NCBI RefSeq assembly: GCF_000219625.1
Contig: NC_018218.1
Span: 2,976,001-3,040,000, forward strand
From: Zymoseptoria tritici IPO323
Lineage: Eukaryota; Ascomycota; Dothideomycetes; Mycosphaerellales; Mycosphaerellaceae
Length of the DNA stretch: 64,000 bases
Reading direction: 5' to 3'
Shown here: piece after piece, positions 10,196-21,030 of the stretch
How positions within the stretch are numbered: position 1 is the first letter of the stretch
How the letters are laid out: each line of letters opens with the position of its first letter
Program-made: the position numbers and the translations under genes
Notes under the pieces: model-generated
The model's input: the letters and a program-made list of their open reading frames with translations, nothing else
Database searches by the model: none
What the model was told of the DNA's origin: nothing

Positions 10196-13100
10196 TCAGT
10201 CATTCGGCACAGGCGAATGAGCAGGCCGTGGCGTGGGGTCCGAGTCGAACTCGGAGGTCGAATGGGCCTTGGGCGTGGCATCCTCCTCAGCCGGTTCAAA
10301 AGTCGAGAGGTCCATCTCAATCGTCTCGATGTGGTGACCAGGATGACGAGGGAAGACCTCCGGCGGCGTCAAGTGGCCAGCAGCAGCTACCTCAGCCGCA
10401 GGGTCTTCCATAATGGAGTGCCCCAAGCCCGCGCCGGGACTCATGATGCTCTTGGCCGGAGGAATCTCATCGCTCGAGATGACGCTTCCCTGGCTGTTAG
10501 TGCGCATCATCTCCGTGCCGAGCTTTGAGCTGCGCTTAGTACTCCACCTAGGAGAGCGTGCTCGAGGTTGAATGTTTCCTAGCTCCTCGTCCTCATCGTC
10601 GCCGCTTTCAGCTGCGGACTCGAGTCTGACTTTCTCCAACGATATGCGCTTGGCGTAAATCTCCTCCATCGAAGGTTGCTTGCGTGGTGAGGAGCTTTCT
10701 GGCGTTTCAAGAGCCCCGGGAGCAGAAATCTGCGTCTCCAAAGCGAGTTTCTGCGGACGTCTCTTGAAGTCGTCTTCATTACTGACCGTGTTCGAGATCC
10801 CAAGACCGCCAAAGTTGCGCTCGAGGTCGCTCTGATCCCACTCGTTCGTTGCTTGCCGAGAGACGATGAGTGGGATGGATGAGCTGTACTGGCTGTCCGC
10901 CTCACCAAAGGAGCTTGAGCCGAGAGAGCCTGTTCGGGTGGCGTCTCTGGAGAATACATGGTTGGAGCTCCCGAAGCCAGAGGATGAGGTAGTGGTTGTA
11001 GGACTATTGTCGCTGAGCATGGATTCCTGTCGGTGCTTCGGCTGCTGGATGTCCTGCGGATGGCTTGGTTTCCAGCCGTCTGGAGGTGTCTTCCACTGGC
11101 ACAAGCGGCCCATGACTTCTTCCAACTTCTCCTTCGTTGGTGGCTTCTCGACCAACGCGTCGAAGTGGTGCGGCGCGTGAAGTTCCTTCAGGTATCCCGT
11201 CACCGCGACAATGGGTGTGTGAGAGTTGGCGTTCTTCGTGTCGCGGATCATCCTTGCGACATCAGCTCCGTTCACTTGGGGCAACTTGTACTCCATCATG
11301 ATGATGTCGAATTTGACCTCGCTCATTGCATACCGCACGGCCTCCGTTCCGTTGGTCACGGCAATGGTTCGACAGCGTAGCTTCTCTAGCAGACGTTCCA
11401 TCACGAGGCGAGAAACGGGGTGGTCTTCGCATACCAGCACATCGAGGGTGCGGAAAGTTGGTCCATCTGCCAAACTGATCTGCGAAAGACGACGAGAGCT
11501 TTGTCGGCGGCGCTGTACGCGTAGTAATGCTTGGTGTCTGGTCTCCTCGTTGTCCGAGGACGAAGGCGAAACATCGAAAACGCCACTTCTCCGTTTGTGG
11601 TGAGGCAGTAGCTCGGGCACGAGATCCGCATCTTGATTGTCCGCACCCAAGGTGTGTGACCTTTGTCTCGGAGAACTAACGCCGAGTTGACGATGCGCGG
11701 AAGTTGCTCTCTCGTGTGGCAAATGCATGGAGCCCGACTTGGCCGACTTGATGGGCGACGGAGCGGTAGACGTCGCTTTGAATGTGACTGGGAGTCGCGG
11801 TGCCTGCTCGAAGAAGTTACCAGGCTGAAGGGTTCCTCCCGGGGGTTGAGATTGGCTGGAAGATGTGCTCGAAGTCTTGCGACGCTCCTGGCTCTGACCG
11901 GTGGTGAAGTTCACCAGGAGTGGCGAGGAAGGTTGAGATGCTCGGCTCGGCGACGAGTGGGTCGGGCTGAAAAGTGAAGGAGACTGCGATCGAGCGCCTT
12001 GGCTGATGTTCATCGTCCGGTTGAGAGGGCCAGACACTATCGGACTCGACTCCAGGGACGGCGCAGGCGATGGCGAGACAACTGCAGAGGTGGGCACAGA
12101 TGCACTGCCTGTCGCAGCTTTAGCTTGGGCTTGTAGTGCGTCTGCTCGAAGCTTCTGGATCACGTCCTTATTGGCTTTCTCAAGCACCGGCAGGTTTTTG
12201 AACTGAAAGTTGCCGAAGTCATCTGCCACCATAGGCTCGCTCAATCTGCGCGATCGACCGTCTCGAACGTGAGGCGGAATATGCAGCGGCATAAGATTGC
12301 GCTTCACCGAGTTGACCTGCGAACGTACTCGCGACAAAGCATCATACGGTCTTTCCAAGTACTCCGCACCGGGTGTCTGCGCTGGGGAAGTGGACTGATC
12401 CTCAAACTCAGCCGCGAAGCTCTGCATCGTCGCGCCTCGAGCATCGAAGTATTCGGTGTCTTCAGGATTCTCGCTGGCGGGGATAAAGGATGCTTCATCT
12501 TCTCGCAGCGTCTCCCAATTGATCTCCGCGAACCACGGATGGGCCTTAATCTCGTCGCCTCCACTGGCAAACTTCTCATCCTTATTCGATCCTAGGCGTG
12601 CTTTGGGGTCTAGACATATCAGCTTGTTGACAAGATCTTTCGCCTCCTCGGAGACATTGTCCTCCTCGTCTCCCGTTGGCCAGTGAATATTGCGTGACAA
12701 AATATTCTGGAAAACCTCTTCCGGGCTGTCGGCATTGAAAGGCGGCCGACCATACAAGCATTCGAACAAGACACAGCCAAGTGACCACCAGTCGCTCATT
12801 TCATCCTGACCATTCCCATTGATTGTCTCTGGTGCGAGATAATCGGGGGTGCCGACGAATCGCCTGCTATTGTCCTCGGGATCGAACAAGGCCATCATTG
12901 GTGGTGGCATCGCTGCGGGCTGCTGCGAAGGAGTCTCGGGCTTCGGCACACTCGAGTTGCTCGCGACAGGGTGGAGGGCATAGGGATCAGGGGAGTCGCC
13001 ACCATCGTCACTCCCTGTCTCTTCCTCGATTGGCGTTCGGCCCTCTGCGACAGAGAACCTTCGGAACATCGTGGATAGAGCTTCGCTGTCGCCGCTGTCG

Positions 13101-16072
13101 CTGCGATGACCGGATGTCCGTCTCGACGGCTCTCGAGAGGAGTCCCGATAGAGACTGAAGTAAGACGGCTGGTTGGAGTCACCCACAAAGGCAGGAGTAA
13201 GAGACGGAGTTTGCGCCGGCGATTGCGTAGCTCCTTGGTAGTCGAACGACGTCGAGCGCGAGGAGGCCAGAGATGGCGCACGGCGGAAGGGACCGGCTTT
13301 CAAAAGATCGGGAGGGGCATCGCCTGGCTTTGCATTGATCGCACGCTTTTGCCGACCGATTAAACCCATGCGCGAGAGCCCAAAATCCGTCAGCTTGAGA
13401 TGGCCCTTCGCATCGATGAGGAGATTGTCGGGCTTGATGTCGCGGTGAACAATTTGTCTGCTGTGCAAATGCTGCACGCACAGCACGACCTCGGCGATGT
13501 ATTTCACAGTCCAATCCTCTGGCAATGCCCCAAGAACCTTTATCAAAGATGCGCAATCACCGCCGTTGAGGTACTCCATGACCAGGTACAGGTAGTCTTT
13601 ACTGGAGAATGTCCAATAGAGCTTCGCGACAAAGTCACTCTCGCCCTGCCACATCATGATGGCCCGTTCTGCTTTGACATTGGTAACCTGATTCTTGGCG
13701 ACCATGTCTGCCTTCTTGAGAACTTTGATGGCATAGTAGTCCCCAGTAGACTTTTTCTTTGACAGATATACACTTCCAAATGCGCCCTTACTGATTGGCT
13801 TGATGATCTCAAAGTCTTTGATGGAAGTTTGCACAGCCTTGGGCTGGGGGTTGCTGATCACCGCGCTCAGACGTGGAGAACCTGGTCGTCCTTGGGCCTC
13901 GGAAAATGCGGCTGAAGATTGTCGACGATGGTGGTGATGCTGTGCTCGAATAACAGGGGAGCTGAACTCGCTTTGAGATATAACGGGCGAAGTTATAGGC
14001 GAATGGGCGCTGTCAGTCCCGCTCGGCAGCCTGGCTTTGGCCATTCGCAACGGTGATGAGGGCGGCGGTGGCGCTCTGCCAGGAGACTGGTGCCTTCCTA
14101 TCCCTGCTAGGCTTGGAAGTACTAGGCTTTGACGCTTTCGGTCGCGCGATCGCGTGCTAGCGACACGACTGAGGCTTACTTCGGCGCCCGGCGAGTCCGC
14201 ACGTCGGTGGCTACCACTGGCGATGGAAGAACGCATGCTGCCATCGCTTTCGGCGCCCGCATCGCTCTCAAAGGCTAAGGATCCGCGCTTGTGCAGTCGA
14301 TACGACTCCGATTGTCCTGCATGAGATCTTGGCGTCATGGCTCCATGCGGACTGCTGGCTCTTGACGACGCTGCCGAAGAACGACGCCGCAAGCTAAAGT
14401 CTGAAGCATTCCTCAGCGCCGATGCCATTGCGCTCGGACTTGAAGTACCCGACGTCTGGAATGTATTGAGGCTGAAGATGCCGCCGGAGGACGCCATGTC
14501 CGATCGAGATCCAGGTGTCTCCTCCTGCGGCTGCTCTTCTCTTGGCTCTTCGTAGCCGTCCGAATCTTCACTAGAGGCTGAGTCGCTGATATCTCCTGCT
14601 GCAATCCGAGCTGCCTTGTCCATCGCAGCTTCAATACATTCCTGTACGAGCACATCGTACTCAACACGGATACGCTCCGAGTATTCTAGAATGCGACGAT
14701 GTCTAAAGACAGCTTCCACCTTCGCTTTCGCCAGTTGGGCGGTGTCGTCGCAAAGCAATGAAAGACCTTGCTCGTTCTCAAGTGAACCTGCGCTCGGTGA
14801 CTGCCACTGCATGACCTGCTGGATACGACCTTCCGACTGTGGCGATTGTGTTCTGATCTCACCCGGTGCGCTGTGCTTGGTTTCCTTGATCGACGGGGTA
14901 CTGATCTCCATTGACGTGTCGCAAAGGTCCAGCACCAGCTCCACGATCCGTGCGAGCGGTCGCCGCACAGCAAATGAGCGAGCACGATGATGGCTCAGAC
15001 CGCTAGCCGAGGATTCACGAGAGCGAGGTGCGTGCGTGCCAGGAGATGATCGGCCAGACGAGGGTCCAGAAGATGGCAGGGAGTTGGACCCGATGGGAAG
15101 TCCTTTGTATTCTGCTTTGGGCACGGGCGTTGGCGAGCCTGCATCGTGTGCGTTGGGTCTGATGGCGCGTGTCTGAGCTTCGAGAACATCCAGCACCTTG
15201 ACCAAGGCTGAGCGTTGCTCCTGCAAAGACTCTTGTGCCATCTGTACTTCCATCTCTGCGCGGTGTTCCTGCGAGCACAATTCGGTATGCTTCTCGAACC
15301 ACCAAGGCGTGATCTGCCGCTCGCAGATCCGGCACAGCACAGGAAGCGGGGGAGGGTGATTGCCAGGATCCTGCGCACCGCTGTCCGCCAATTTGGTCAG
15401 GTAGGTCGCCAGCATTTCGGCGCCAACGCCGAGGGAGTCTACCAGAACCTGCGGCAGGTCGATTGTGATCTCTCGGGAAACGGCCGGTTTGATCATCCAC
15501 ATCGTATGACTCTCCTCTCCCGTCGTGCGATCGTATACCATGATGCCCTGAGCGTCCAAGTCGACTCTGTTCTCCTGTACATTCGGAGTCTTGTCTGCAT
15601 CTTGCTCCACGTCCGGCATGCTATCAAGGCCAGCCTTCGGCTCCATCGGTGTCTGGTCGTCCGTCTGCCCGTCTTCTGCTGTGAGTCCACCATTGCTAGT
15701 CTTCACCGCGAAGCGTACGAAATGGCTTTTGGAGTCATCCTTGCGCATAGCCTCAACACATTCCGCGAAGACTGCATGATTGTCGACCAGAATGTCCCCG
15801 ATTGGCTTTCCGGTGATGTCGCTAGCGGGCGTTCCAGAAACATCTTCCCACGAAGGGCTGACCCATCGTATGGTTCCCTCCAAATCCAATTCAAGTATGG
15901 CATTGAGTGACTGTTCGGCCGCCTTCTTCAGATCATCACGCTCTTCCCGGATGTCCATGCTAACAGTCCGGAGCATTTGTGCCTTGTTGGCGCCATCGTT
16001 CGAGGCATCTTGTCGTAGTGCTGTCACGGCCGGAGGAGCCAATGTCGTCTGCAGCGCCTTCCCGTCGCTCAT
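10196..16072 (-). CDS. RIM15: Rim15-family PAS/AGC kinase with receiver domain
   Basis: 1958 aa from the first in-frame ATG (16070-16072). Order: PAS domain (about 53-145; LDLEGTIRWVSPSWEDVSGT), Cys/His zinc-binding motif (about 247-266; CRICERQITPWWFEKHTELC), long Ser-rich linker, AGC kinase (about 752-1190; GKGAFGSVY-like loop ISKGAFGSVYLS, HRDIKPDNLL, TDFGLSR) with a long insert between DFG and the GTPDYLAPE activation segment, and a C-terminal receiver (about 1539-1660; VLVCEDHPVSRLVMERLLEK). The receiver has Glu where the phospho-acceptor Asp is expected (IIMMEYKLP). Rim15 integrates nutrient signals (PKA, TORC1, Sch9) and drives quiescence through endosulfines. No intron lies in the body. 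The open frame runs on to 16381 without an ATG, so an upstream exon could extend the N-terminus. Confidence 0.92.
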   Translation of the reverse strand: MSDGKALQTTLAPPAVTALRQDASNDGANKAQMLRTVSMDIREERDDLKKAAEQSLNAILELDLEGTIRWVSPSWEDVSGTPASDITGKPIGDILVDNHAVFAECVEAMRKDDSKSHFVRFAVKTSNGGLTAEDGQTDDQTPMEPKAGLDSMPDVEQDADKTPNVQENRVDLDAQGIMVYDRTTGEESHTMWMIKPAVSREITIDLPQVLVDSLGVGAEMLATYLTKLADSGAQDPGNHPPPLPVLCRICERQITPWWFEKHTELCSQEHRAEMEVQMAQESLQEQRSALVKVLDVLEAQTRAIRPNAHDAGSPTPVPKAEYKGLPIGSNSLPSSGPSSGRSSPGTHAPRSRESSASGLSHHRARSFAVRRPLARIVELVLDLCDTSMEISTPSIKETKHSAPGEIRTQSPQSEGRIQQVMQWQSPSAGSLENEQGLSLLCDDTAQLAKAKVEAVFRHRRILEYSERIRVEYDVLVQECIEAAMDKAARIAAGDISDSASSEDSDGYEEPREEQPQEETPGSRSDMASSGGIFSLNTFQTSGTSSPSAMASALRNASDFSLRRRSSAASSRASSPHGAMTPRSHAGQSESYRLHKRGSLAFESDAGAESDGSMRSSIASGSHRRADSPGAEVSLSRVASTRSRDRKRQSLVLPSLAGIGRHQSPGRAPPPPSSPLRMAKARLPSGTDSAHSPITSPVISQSEFSSPVIRAQHHHHRRQSSAAFSEAQGRPGSPRLSAVISNPQPKAVQTSIKDFEIIKPISKGAFGSVYLSKKKSTGDYYAIKVLKKADMVAKNQVTNVKAERAIMMWQGESDFVAKLYWTFSSKDYLYLVMEYLNGGDCASLIKVLGALPEDWTVKYIAEVVLCVQHLHSRQIVHRDIKPDNLLIDAKGHLKLTDFGLSRMGLIGRQKRAINAKPGDAPPDLLKAGPFRRAPSLASSRSTSFDYQGATQSPAQTPSLTPAFVGDSNQPSYFSLYRDSSREPSRRTSGHRSDSGDSEALSTMFRRFSVAEGRTPIEEETGSDDGGDSPDPYALHPVASNSSVPKPETPSQQPAAMPPPMMALFDPEDNSRRFVGTPDYLAPETINGNGQDEMSDWWSLGCVLFECLYGRPPFNADSPEEVFQNILSRNIHWPTGDEEDNVSEEAKDLVNKLICLDPKARLGSNKDEKFASGGDEIKAHPWFAEINWETLREDEASFIPASENPEDTEYFDARGATMQSFAAEFEDQSTSPAQTPGAEYLERPYDALSRVRSQVNSVKRNLMPLHIPPHVRDGRSRRLSEPMVADDFGNFQFKNLPVLEKANKDVIQKLRADALQAQAKAATGSASVPTSAVVSPSPAPSLESSPIVSGPLNRTMNISQGARSQSPSLFSPTHSSPSRASQPSSPLLVNFTTGQSQERRKTSSTSSSQSQPPGGTLQPGNFFEQAPRLPVTFKATSTAPSPIKSAKSGSMHLPHERATSAHRQLGVSSPRQRSHTLGADNQDADLVPELLPHHKRRSGVFDVSPSSSDNEETRHQALLRVQRRRQSSRRLSQISLADGPTFRTLDVLVCEDHPVSRLVMERLLEKLRCRTIAVTNGTEAVRYAMSEVKFDIIMMEYKLPQVNGADVARMIRDTKNANSHTPIVAVTGYLKELHAPHHFDALVEKPPTKEKLEEVMGRLCQWKTPPDGWKPSHPQDIQQPKHRQESMLSDNSPTTTTSSSGFGSSNHVFSRDATRTGSLGSSSFGEADSQYSSSIPLIVSRQATNEWDQSDLERNFGGLGISNTVSNEDDFKRRPQKLALETQISAPGALETPESSSPRKQPSMEEIYAKRISLEKVRLESAAESGDDEDEELGNIQPRARSPRWSTKRSSKLGTEMMRTNSQGSVISSDEIPPAKSIMSPGAGLGHSIMEDPAAEVAAAGHLTPPEVFPRHPGHHIETIEMDLSTFEPAEEDATPKAHSTSEFDSDPTPRPAHSPVPND

Positions 16073-17914
16073 TGTCACCGTGTGCTGTGTGTATTGCTGC
16101 GGCTCATTTGCTGTATGGCGACCCGTGGAGGCGCCTATGCCCGGTACGCTCGCTTGCCCATCGTGATATGTGATCAGATGGGTGCTGTTGTCGTGGTGGG
16201 CCCTTTGCCGGCCAGGAAGGTTGGAGGAAGCGTCCGCCGGGTCTGACAAAGCGATGCGCGGAGGTGAATAAAGCGAGCGGGCGGACGGAGTGAAGCCCGA
16301 GGACTTGGACGGGAAGGCTTGACGAGAGGATGGGCGGTGGAGAACAAGGTCGCCGTCGATGGGGAGCACTCGATCAATCACTCGGACAATCGCTAAAGGT
16401 AGACGACGCTCGAGAGTTGAGAGCCTGGCTCGCTCCGCAAGTGTTTAGCGCCGAAATATACTAGCGGGGGAAGAGACCTACCCTTCACCACAGACCACAC
16501 TATGAAACGGCCTTCGTTGACAACAGAACACATCAGCCTTGTTGACTTCCAGGTTATTTCTGATGTTATGCTACTTCTGTCTGCGTCAAGATGACTTTGC
16601 ACGTACACTCCCGACTAGACGCCATCACACCATCAACATCACCACCTGGTCGACAACCCTCCATCCCGCTGCAGCACAACCACCACGCCTCCCAGCTCTC
16701 GCGTGAGGCTGTGTGGTAGCGATGAACCAGCTCCTTGACGTCCACAGCTTGCGATACGTAAGAGCTATGCTTGTGTCTCACACCCGACAGGTGTAGCGTG
16801 TCCCAAGCAATGCATTTCATTACCAGGACGTTCCCACTGGTTGCGGTGCTGTTGATGTTACTTATCTGCACGGCTGTCCTAGCCGGCATACCCACTTACT
16901 GAACAACTAAATTGATGACCTGCAAACCTGCCTGGCCACGTAGATAAGCCGTTGGACCATCGGGCATGCACGGCTAAGAACGTGTGCAGGTTACTGGTCG
17001 ACACACTGCCCACTGTCCAAGCCAACACCGCTGCGGTGCTCCTAACAATGGTCCCTGTCCGCTGACTACACGCAGTCGATCATAGCGGCGGCTCGGAGCG
17101 GGTCACAGTCTGGGATTGTCAACTTCCGATGGTGGGAGCATATGCGTCTTCTGCCACGCCAACGACGGAGCGAGCCATGGTCGAGCACTTTGCGTGGTAT
17201 GCACAATGTGCGTGTACTCGAGCCCCGCGCAGGTATACATCAAACATCGATCGGCAATTCGCGTGCGGAGTCATGTCCGATGTGGCCTCGTGACAACTCA
17301 AAGCCTTCTGCAGTACCGTGGGTTGCGTGCGGCTGCGATGGAGCCTAGCAAGTCCTGCCGAATACTGATTGGGATCACGAATCAACAGACTTGCTTACCG
17401 TCGATCGAAGCTGTAGCCGGAAGAATCTGCCGGACGTTCGCGAGTAATGCAGCCAACAGCATTGTGAGATCGTGCATCGGGCCCAACATTTGCTGGGAGC
17501 ATCATTTATATAATTAAAGCCCCGCGGCAGTCCACCAACAGTCCACCTCCCTGCAATTGCACCATGTCCAGCGTTACGTGCAACATGCCCAAACTTTGCA
17601 GGGTCCGAAACACTCTCACATTCGACATCCTCACCATGCAAGCTCTCTTCAACTGCTCAGATGACCCTGTTGAGTGCTGACGTGTTGCTGCGGGCACAAC
17701 TTCCCCGACCAGCCATACCCTGTAGGAAATGAAGCTACAGTACGATGGTCCATTCGATTCTAGACGTGACTTTTCAGTCCGTCTGCTTGGTGGCCCTTGG
17801 TAGCCTGCACTTTCCGCGACTCAGTTAGACACGGCAGGTCGTCAAGACTATAGAACGAGTGCTGAGCACTCCATAGTGATCGTTGATGTTTGATGGCGTC
17901 CTTCACGGTCGTCC
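16073..17914. other. RIM15 leader and intergenic region
   Basis: 16073-16381 is in frame with RIM15 but has no ATG. 16395-16480 on the minus strand contains a possible intron (GTAGGT donor, TTTAG acceptor) that could join an upstream ATG near 16530 in frame; this is unproven. From 16600 to 17914 I see nothing gene-like; it is the 3' flank of NOC4 and the promoter of RIM15. Confidence 0.4.
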
Positions 17915-19573
17915 TCACATGCTTTCCATAGCGTTTTGCAAGAGTGAGCCAACCTCATTCAACGCACCACTCTCCTTGTCGAAGTAAATGCGGGCCGGTA
18001 TATCCCATTCTACGACAGGAACCTTCTTCATGTCCTTCCCCAGCTCAGCCTCAATAAGTGACCCATACGAATGGTCTAAAAAGTCCTCCAGCTGGTAGTC
18101 GCGCTTTGTAAACTGCTCGCCCATGATCTTCGCAAGCGTTGCCACGTTGGGATGGAAGTGATTCGTTAACGTCTCGAGTTCCCATAAACTCGAATCGATG
18201 GCACCGGTGAGCATCGGATCTGGCTGCTTCATGTCAAATGGATCGTCCATGCCCTCCTCTTCGTATTTGAGATTCAAGGAGTAGATCGTGTGAGAAGGAT
18301 GGTATGGTCGATGCAGCATGAATGTGCATGGCGGATGCTGCTTGAGGGTGTTGTAGATCCATGGCACAGTCCAGACAATTGCACCTGGTGGCGCCTGCAA
18401 CGCTAGCCGGGACAGTCGTTTGATGAAGCTCGCGACCATGGCTGCTGGCAAATGAGAGGAATTCATAAAGGTATTGAGAAGGCGGAAGAAGCGGCTTCGG
18501 TGCTTGCTATGCAAGACGTCCTCGTCAAGCAGGCTGTAAAGTTTCGTGTAGAAGTCGGGGTAGTCCAGGTTCTTCGCAGTCATCAGATGAAATATGCCAC
18601 TCAACGACATGAGAGCCATGGCACGCCCGGAATTGAAGGAGTCGGTGAGGAAATCTGTCAAGAGCTCGATCTGGGTCGCAAACCAAGGCAGTATTTGCGC
18701 CGTTGTGACACTGAGGATTGTCTTCCTCTGTTCGGCAGCAAGAGGCGAGCGGAAGATGGCCAGCCACGCCTCTCGCGCTATCTTCCGATGGGCATTCAAC
18801 GACCGCAGTTGATGTTTTCCGGCATCCGGTGCTTCGGCGAACCAGTTGTCGAGCTCCTGTTCGCTCTCTGGAACATTTTCCAGCTGTACCAAAAGCTCAA
18901 TCGCATTGCCCACAATATCCTCTCGAGTTGCGCTTTCATGCAGGCATTGCTTGACGGCCGCAAACGTGTAGAACCGTACGTCGTCGTTCTCCTCCACGTA
19001 TTTGTCCACAAACTCTTGTCGCGCGGCTTCCGCATCCGTCTCCTTCAACAGTGCTTTCACGAGCGTCACAAAATTCGAGTTGCTGGCCCGCCAAACTTGC
19101 TCAGCATTCTTTCCCACTTCAGACGCCTCTTCCTTCACGATTCGCATGCACAGAGTAAGTGCTGTGCTTTCAATCGACGCATCTGGGCTCCCTATCCAGC
19201 TGGAGACTGTAGCAACGTATTCGCGAAGTTGTCCTCGAAGCCATTGTGCAGTGTCAGCATCCTCGTTGCTTCTCTTTGACAACTTCTCTCCGGCGATGAG
19301 GCGGCAGAATGTTCGACATAGAGCCACAGCAGCGATTGATGCTGTTTTTGGTTTCTTCTCTACGCTCTCCACGAGTTTGAGGAGTTTCGAAATATTGTCG
19401 TAGTGCTCAGGCGATTCCAGAATCTGTTCCTCGAGTGACAGGATTTGCGACTGCGTATCGTCCGTATATGTGGTCTTGGGTGCTTTTCGTGCCTTGGTCA
19501 CTGCCACTGCACCGTTGGCGGCAGCTCTCTTCCGCTTGCGAGCTGCCCCATCATCTGAAATTATGCCCGGCAT
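17915..19573 (-). CDS. NOC4: Nucleolar complex protein 4 (CBF/Mak21 family)
   Basis: Single-exon gene, 552 aa from the ATG at 19571-19573; the frame is open upstream, but only from a TTG. The N-terminus is basic (RKRKRAAANG, then TKARKAPK), fitting nucleolar import. An alpha-helical repeat follows. The C-terminal half carries the CBF domain (around 300-480), including MALMSLSGIFHLM, LDYPDFYTKLYSLLD, RLSRLALQAPPGAIVWTVPW and the acidic EEGMDDPFD stretch. Noc4 with Nop14 acts in 40S ribosome maturation and export. The length equals that of yeast Noc4. It shares a 207-bp divergent promoter gap with ATP4. Confidence 0.93.
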   Translation of the reverse strand: MPGIISDDGAARKRKRAAANGAVAVTKARKAPKTTYTDDTQSQILSLEEQILESPEHYDNISKLLKLVESVEKKPKTASIAAVALCRTFCRLIAGEKLSKRSNEDADTAQWLRGQLREYVATVSSWIGSPDASIESTALTLCMRIVKEEASEVGKNAEQVWRASNSNFVTLVKALLKETDAEAARQEFVDKYVEENDDVRFYTFAAVKQCLHESATREDIVGNAIELLVQLENVPESEQELDNWFAEAPDAGKHQLRSLNAHRKIAREAWLAIFRSPLAAEQRKTILSVTTAQILPWFATQIELLTDFLTDSFNSGRAMALMSLSGIFHLMTAKNLDYPDFYTKLYSLLDEDVLHSKHRSRFFRLLNTFMNSSHLPAAMVASFIKRLSRLALQAPPGAIVWTVPWIYNTLKQHPPCTFMLHRPYHPSHTIYSLNLKYEEEGMDDPFDMKQPDPMLTGAIDSSLWELETLTNHFHPNVATLAKIMGEQFTKRDYQLEDFLDHSYGSLIEAELGKDMKKVPVVEWDIPARIYFDKESGALNEVGSLLQNAMESM

Positions 19574-19780
19574 TGTGTTGTCAATTGCAAATAGTGTTAG
19601 TGCACTTTCTTCAAATCTCAGGCACGGAAGATCTTTGACGTCCAAGAAATCTTAAGCGCAAAGGGCAAAGTCGTCAGGAAGTGAAGCGGTCCGTCCCTTC
19701 CCGGACAGTGAGAAGCCGAGCTTTGCAACAGCGTAACAACTTCGACGTCGACGACACCTCATTTCCGCAAATCATTCACA

Positions 19781-20690
19781 ATGGCGTCGCGATTGGCAAA
19801 GCTCGCGCTCTCGGGTATGTTGCATGCTGCTTGGAAGAAAGTCTGGAGCCATTGAGCGCACATCTGACCGTCTATCGCAGGCGCTCGCGTCGGAAGACCA
19901 GCCCTCCCCCGTATCGCCCTCCCAGCAATCACTACCTTCTCGACCTCCGCCGCCCGCCGTGAGAGCAACGTGCCTCAGAAGGACCCCAAGTCCGCCGCCA
20001 ACTCCATCCTCGAGTCGCTTCCGGGCAACAGCATCGCCGCCAAGACCGCCATCCTCTCCGCAGGCGCCGGCCTCTCCGTAGCTGCCATCAGCAATGAACT
20101 CTATGTTGTGAATGAGGAGTCCATTGTGATGCTCTCGCTTTTGACCATCTACTGGGCCGTCTACACCTACGGAGGACCGATGTACAGCGAGTGGGCACAG
20201 GGTCAGCATGACAAGGTCAAGGGAATTCTCAACGCTGCGCGGGAAGACCACACCAATGCTGTCAAGGCCCGCATTGACAGCGTCAAGGATCTCAGTGGAG
20301 TGATTGATGTCACCAAGGATCTCTTCGCTGTGTCCAAGGTACATATTTAAAGACGCATGGATAGATGAGCTGTGGTCTGACATCTTTTTCCAGGAAACCG
20401 CTCAGCTCGAGGCCCAGGCATACGAGCTCCAGCAGAAGACCGACCTTGCCGCTGAGGCCAAGGCTGTTCTCGACTCATGGGTGCGCTACGAGGGCCAGGT
20501 CAAGGCCAGACAACAGAAGGAGCTCGCAGAGTCCGTCATTGCCAAGATTGAGAAGGACCTCGAGAACCCCAAGGTCCTCGACCAGATCCTCAGGCAGGCG
20601 GTGTCAGATGTTGAACGTGAGTCAATTTGTACGATGCCGGGCAAGCGATATGCTAACATGGTTGAAACAGGTATCGTCGCGCAGAAATAG
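19781..20690 (+). CDS. ATP4: Mitochondrial F1Fo ATP synthase subunit 4 (b)
   Basis: Exons 19781-19814, 19881-20338, 20394-20616 and 20671-20690 give 244 aa, the same length as yeast Atp4. Introns are 66, 55 and 54 nt. Exon 1 encodes only the first 11 residues and exon 4 only the end (RIVAQK-stop). The N-terminus is a mitochondrial presequence (MASRLAKLALSG..FSTSAARR). Two hydrophobic membrane segments follow (SIAAKTAILSAGAGLSVAAI; MLSLLTIYWAVYTYGGPMY), then the long charged helix of the peripheral stalk. Subunit b anchors F1 to the membrane and holds the stator. The head-to-head NOC4 neighbour may share its promoter. Confidence 0.95.
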
Positions 20691-21030
20691 ATCACGTGAC
20701 TGAGAAGTCTTCGGTGAGAGTGGCCGAACTCGCATTGTAAATACCTAGACATTTGCGAAAGGCGGTCAAATGAAATGGGTCCTTTTTGTTGTCCATGCAA
20801 TCCTCACCTCAGAAATCAGCGTCTTGATATTGGCCGTTTCTGCACATCGGCAATAATTCGGAGCTCGAAGCTGCCCGCCTGACAGGCCTATCTCCGTCAG
20901 CAAATCATCGCCGCTAACCAAACATCTTCACAGTACGCGGGCAATATATCAGGCAGTCTCTTCCACATTGCCGAATAATGCTGAATGACTCCACACCATT
21001 GCTTTGACCAATTTCCATCACCGAAATAAC
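20691..21030. other. Intergenic region, no gene seen
   Basis: 340 bp between two same-strand genes: 3' flank of ATP4 and promoter of the oxygenase. Confidence 0.5.

Noticed and set aside
18452..19279. 275-aa open frame antisense to NOC4
   Set aside because: Shadow of the NOC4 coding frame; no independent motif.
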